Shown here in pieces: positions 6,458-7,916 of a stretch of 7,916 nucleotides of DNA. Under the pieces are notes generated by a model, which saw only the letters and a list, made by a program, of their open reading frames with translations, ran no database searches and was not told the DNA's origin. The stretch covers positions 1 to 7,916 of the forward strand of contig CAZMCH010000141.1 of the NCBI GenBank assembly GCA_964564735.1. The letters run 5' to 3'. Origin of the DNA: CAZMCH01 sp964564735 (GTDB taxonomy: Bacteria; Poribacteria; DTPJ01). Made by a program: the position numbers and the translations under genes. Within the stretch, counting starts at the first letter, position 1. The number at the start of each line of letters is the position of its first letter.

Positions 6458-6493
6458 ATAGTCCGCTGATTTTTGCAAAAATCAGCGGACTAT
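6458..6493. repeat. Perfect 36-bp palindrome at the lpxI-lpxB junction
   Basis: Each 18-base half (ATAGTCCGCTGATTTTTG and its exact complement) meets at 6475/6476. RNA from either strand could fold into a stem of about 16 bp with a TGCA tetraloop. The right arm includes the lpxI stop codon and the last base of its final sense codon. The element takes up 32 of the 48 bases between the genes. Neither side has a T-run after the stem, so a standard intrinsic terminator is unlikely. An mRNA-stability or processing hairpin, or an inserted palindromic repeat, fits better. Confidence 0.9.
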
Positions 6494-7287
6494 AAAACAA
6501 CAACCGCTATCTTAGCTTCATTAGCTTTGGAAAGAGTAATTTCTCTATCTATCAGGAATGCCCGTCCATACTCAATTGCAATAGCAGATGCTTTAGTCTT
6601 TATAAGGACATCAATTGTATCAGGACCTATGGTAGGAACATCAAAACGAAAATCTTGATCTGATTTTGAGGCTTTGGCTATGACTGCGTTGCCTTTGCAG
6701 AGATTTGCCCCTCGCTGAATTGCTTCGTCAGTGCCTTCTATGGCTTCAACCGCTAGTATTATTTGATCTTTTACAACGACAGTCTGACCGATCCCAAGTT
6801 CCGATACTTTCTTGGCTATTTCCATTCCATACTCAATATCATGCAATTGGGATTTTGACGGCTTGTATTTGGTAATAATGCCTTTTTCTGGTAAAAGGAT
6901 ATTCAGATATTGGCGTTGATCAAGCAGTTTTATTCCGCTTTTTTCCATTTCATCAGCAATAGCAGAAAATATTGATGAATCGCTTTTGTTTTTGAGTTTG
7001 CTTAGTATTTTTAATGCCTTTGTATCAAAACGAAGAGGATTGAATAATTCATCTTTTGCAACTTTACCAATTATTACAAGTTCTTTTGCATCAGCATCTA
7101 AAAAAGTGCCTATTATTTTATTTACCTGCCCAATGCCAAATTGGTAAAAATCAGATGCTAGATTTTTAAGTGAATCATCAACATTTTTTGATATGCCAAT
7201 AATAAAAACTTTTTTCCCTGTATCAATTATCTCTTTTGCTAAGATTGCAGGCAATTTGCCAGAACCTGCTATTATACCAATTTTCAA
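6490..7287 (-). CDS. lpxI: UDP-2,3-diacylglucosamine pyrophosphatase, LpxI type
   Basis: Hydrolyses UDP-2,3-diacylglucosamine to lipid X and UMP, the step done by LpxH in E. coli; LpxI is the unrelated replacement (former DUF1009). The N-terminus MKIGIIAGSGKLP (1-13) forms the small first domain. The C-terminal catalytic domain contains IGQTVVVKDQIILAVEAIEG (166-185), then TDEAIQRG (186-193) and QDFRFDVPTIGPDTI (211-225), where the conserved Asp216 is probably the catalytic-site acid known from Caulobacter LpxI. One small difference is KASKSDQD (205-212), where KPxQD is usual. Its 265 residues are close to the family norm. The start is TTG (7287-7285), overlapping the lpxA stop as TTGA, with GAGGAA upstream, which indicates translational coupling. 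Position between lpxA and lpxB supports the call. No LpxH-type metallophosphoesterase is visible in the window. Confidence 0.95.
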   Translation of the reverse strand: MKIGIIAGSGKLPAILAKEIIDTGKKVFIIGISKNVDDSLKNLASDFYQFGIGQVNKIIGTFLDADAKELVIIGKVAKDELFNPLRFDTKALKILSKLKNKSDSSIFSAIADEMEKSGIKLLDQRQYLNILLPEKGIITKYKPSKSQLHDIEYGMEIAKKVSELGIGQTVVVKDQIILAVEAIEGTDEAIQRGANLCKGNAVIAKASKSDQDFRFDVPTIGPDTIDVLIKTKASAIAIEYGRAFLIDREITLSKANEAKIAVVVL

Positions 7288-7916
7288 ACAGCGATTCCTC
7301 TTTTGCTAGTTTCCATGAATTTCAGCAATATTTCAATCTCTTCGCAAGAATCAACTTCATTGCGCACTTTTGCTATCGCTTCTTTGCGATTAAGATTTGA
7401 TCGAAATAATATCTTAAATGCTCGTTTTAGCAATAAGCGCTTTTCTTGAGACATGCCACTTCTAATTAGACCAACACTATTAAGACAGCGAACACTTGCA
7501 GGATAGCCATCTGCGATAATAAATGGTGGAACATCTTGAACGATCTTTGCACATGCACCAGCAAAACCCATAAATCCAACTCTTACAAATTGATGAATGG
7601 ATGATTGTGCCGCTACAATTGCCCTATCTTCAACAACCACATGCCCGCCAAGTGTCGCATAGCTTGCTAATATAGTATTATTGCCTATCTGACAATCGTG
7701 TGCAATGTGAACATAAGCCATTAAGAGATTATTGTTTCCTATTGTTGTTGCTTCGTCAACTGCTGTTGCACGTGCTATTGATGTATATTCGTGAATATTA
7801 TTTTTATTGCCAATAATCACAAAGCTCCGGGAATTTGGAACGTGCTTAAGATCCTTTGGTTCGCGTCCGATAACCACGCTTTCATATATTTGGCAATCCT
7901 CACCAATTGTTGACCA
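7284..7916 (-). CDS. lpxA: UDP-N-acetylglucosamine O-acyltransferase, 5' end beyond window
   Basis: Performs the first step of lipid A synthesis, moving a hydroxyacyl chain from acyl-carrier protein to the 3-OH of UDP-GlcNAc in the cytoplasm. The reading frame stays open to the window edge (visible start WSTIGEDCQIYESVVIGREP), so about 50 N-terminal residues are missing by comparison with the 262-residue E. coli enzyme; 210 are visible. The first part is the left-handed beta-helix of hexapeptide repeats (VVIGREP, FVIIGNKNNIHE, TTIGNNN and others). VHIAHDCQIGN holds the HxxHD motif with the catalytic histidine (E. coli His125 equivalent). IHQFVRVG and QDVPPFIIADGYPASVRCLN are typical LpxA segments before the C-terminal helical domain, which ends TSKRGIAV. 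The GTG at 7877 is internal and not the start. The stop overlaps the lpxI start. Upstream, lpxD, lpxC or fabZ might be expected, but none is visible. Confidence 0.96.
   Translation of the reverse strand, partial: WSTIGEDCQIYESVVIGREPKDLKHVPNSRSFVIIGNKNNIHEYTSIARATAVDEATTIGNNNLLMAYVHIAHDCQIGNNTILASYATLGGHVVVEDRAIVAAQSSIHQFVRVGFMGFAGACAKIVQDVPPFIIADGYPASVRCLNSVGLIRSGMSQEKRLLLKRAFKILFRSNLNRKEAIAKVRNEVDSCEEIEILLKFMETSKRGIAV
7295..7300 (-). promoter_or_regulatory. Ribosome binding site supporting the TTG start of lpxI
   Basis: On the minus strand GAGGAA lies seven bases before TTG at 7287-7285, inside the last codons of lpxA. The Rossmann-like N-terminus begins immediately with KIGIIAGSG, so a later start would remove it. 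This supports the rare TTG codon and coupled translation. Confidence 0.78.

Noticed and set aside
6441..6492. Amber recoding giving a natural LpxI-LpxB fusion
   Set aside because: LpxI ends at its normal length and LpxB begins at its normal N-terminus with an ATG. There is no sign of pyrrolysine machinery in the window. Kept only as a low-interest note on frame.
6458..6493. Rho-independent terminator between lpxI and lpxB
   Set aside because: The stem is strong, but neither strand has a T-run after it (TGTTTGGG on minus, AAAACAAC on plus), and ending transcription here would cut off lpxB.
7875..7877. GTG at 7877 as the lpxA start
   Set aside because: The frame stays open upstream to the window edge with LpxA-like hexapeptide sequence, so the gene begins outside the window.
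1..7916. CRISPR array, insertion sequence, tRNA, prophage or defence island
   Set aside because: No regularly spaced repeats, transposase motifs, terminal inverted repeats around a gene, tRNA-like foldable sequence or defence-domain proteins were seen.

Overview
The window is an AT-rich stretch of a bacterial chromosome. Its right-hand third carries lpxA, lpxI and lpxB, so the host makes lipid A and has a Gram-negative type outer membrane. I cannot place the organism firmly. Divergent uroporphyrinogen-decarboxylase-family and Gfo/Idh/MocA proteins, an NDP kinase with an internal insertion, and LpxI as the lipid A hydrolase recall uncultured lineages such as Poribacteria, Planctomycetes or Omnitrophota. 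That is an impression, not a result. I see no phage, transposase, CRISPR, tRNA or rRNA sequence.

Layout: (1) Positions 1-112 are non-coding and contain a short run of eight-base repeats. (2) Positions 113-2890 (+) are a tight three-gene cluster: a PfkB-type sugar kinase, a small histidine-kinase-like protein with a clear phospho-acceptor helix but no recognisable ATPase motifs, and a Gfo/Idh/MocA oxidoreductase. (3) The gap at 2891-2991 contains a perfect consensus sigma70 promoter (TTGACA, 17 bp, TATAAT, with an extended -10 TG). It drives (4) a second plus-strand operon at 2992-5325: a long-form nucleoside diphosphate kinase, a J-domain/TPR protein and a URO-D-family protein, all with overlapping ends. 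(5) Positions 7916-5287 (-) are lpxA (cut by the window edge), lpxI and lpxB, reading towards the plus-strand operon and overlapping its last 39 bases.

The lpx genes cover three early steps of lipid A synthesis: acylation of UDP-GlcNAc (LpxA), pyrophosphate cleavage of UDP-diacylglucosamine (LpxI) and disaccharide formation (LpxB). The kinase/oxidoreductase cluster looks like sugar or sugar-phosphate metabolism with a signalling protein built in, but the substrate cannot be read from sequence. The ndk operon joins nucleotide triphosphate supply, a co-chaperone and an enzyme of unknown reaction.

The most unusual points are a perfect 36-bp palindrome that spans the lpxI stop codon and fills most of the lpxI-lpxB gap, the convergent in-register overlap of the URO-D-family gene with lpxB, the kinase-like protein lacking an evident ATPase domain, and the URO-D-family protein lacking both the decarboxylase and methyltransferase signature residues. 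I found no convincing new defence or mobile system.
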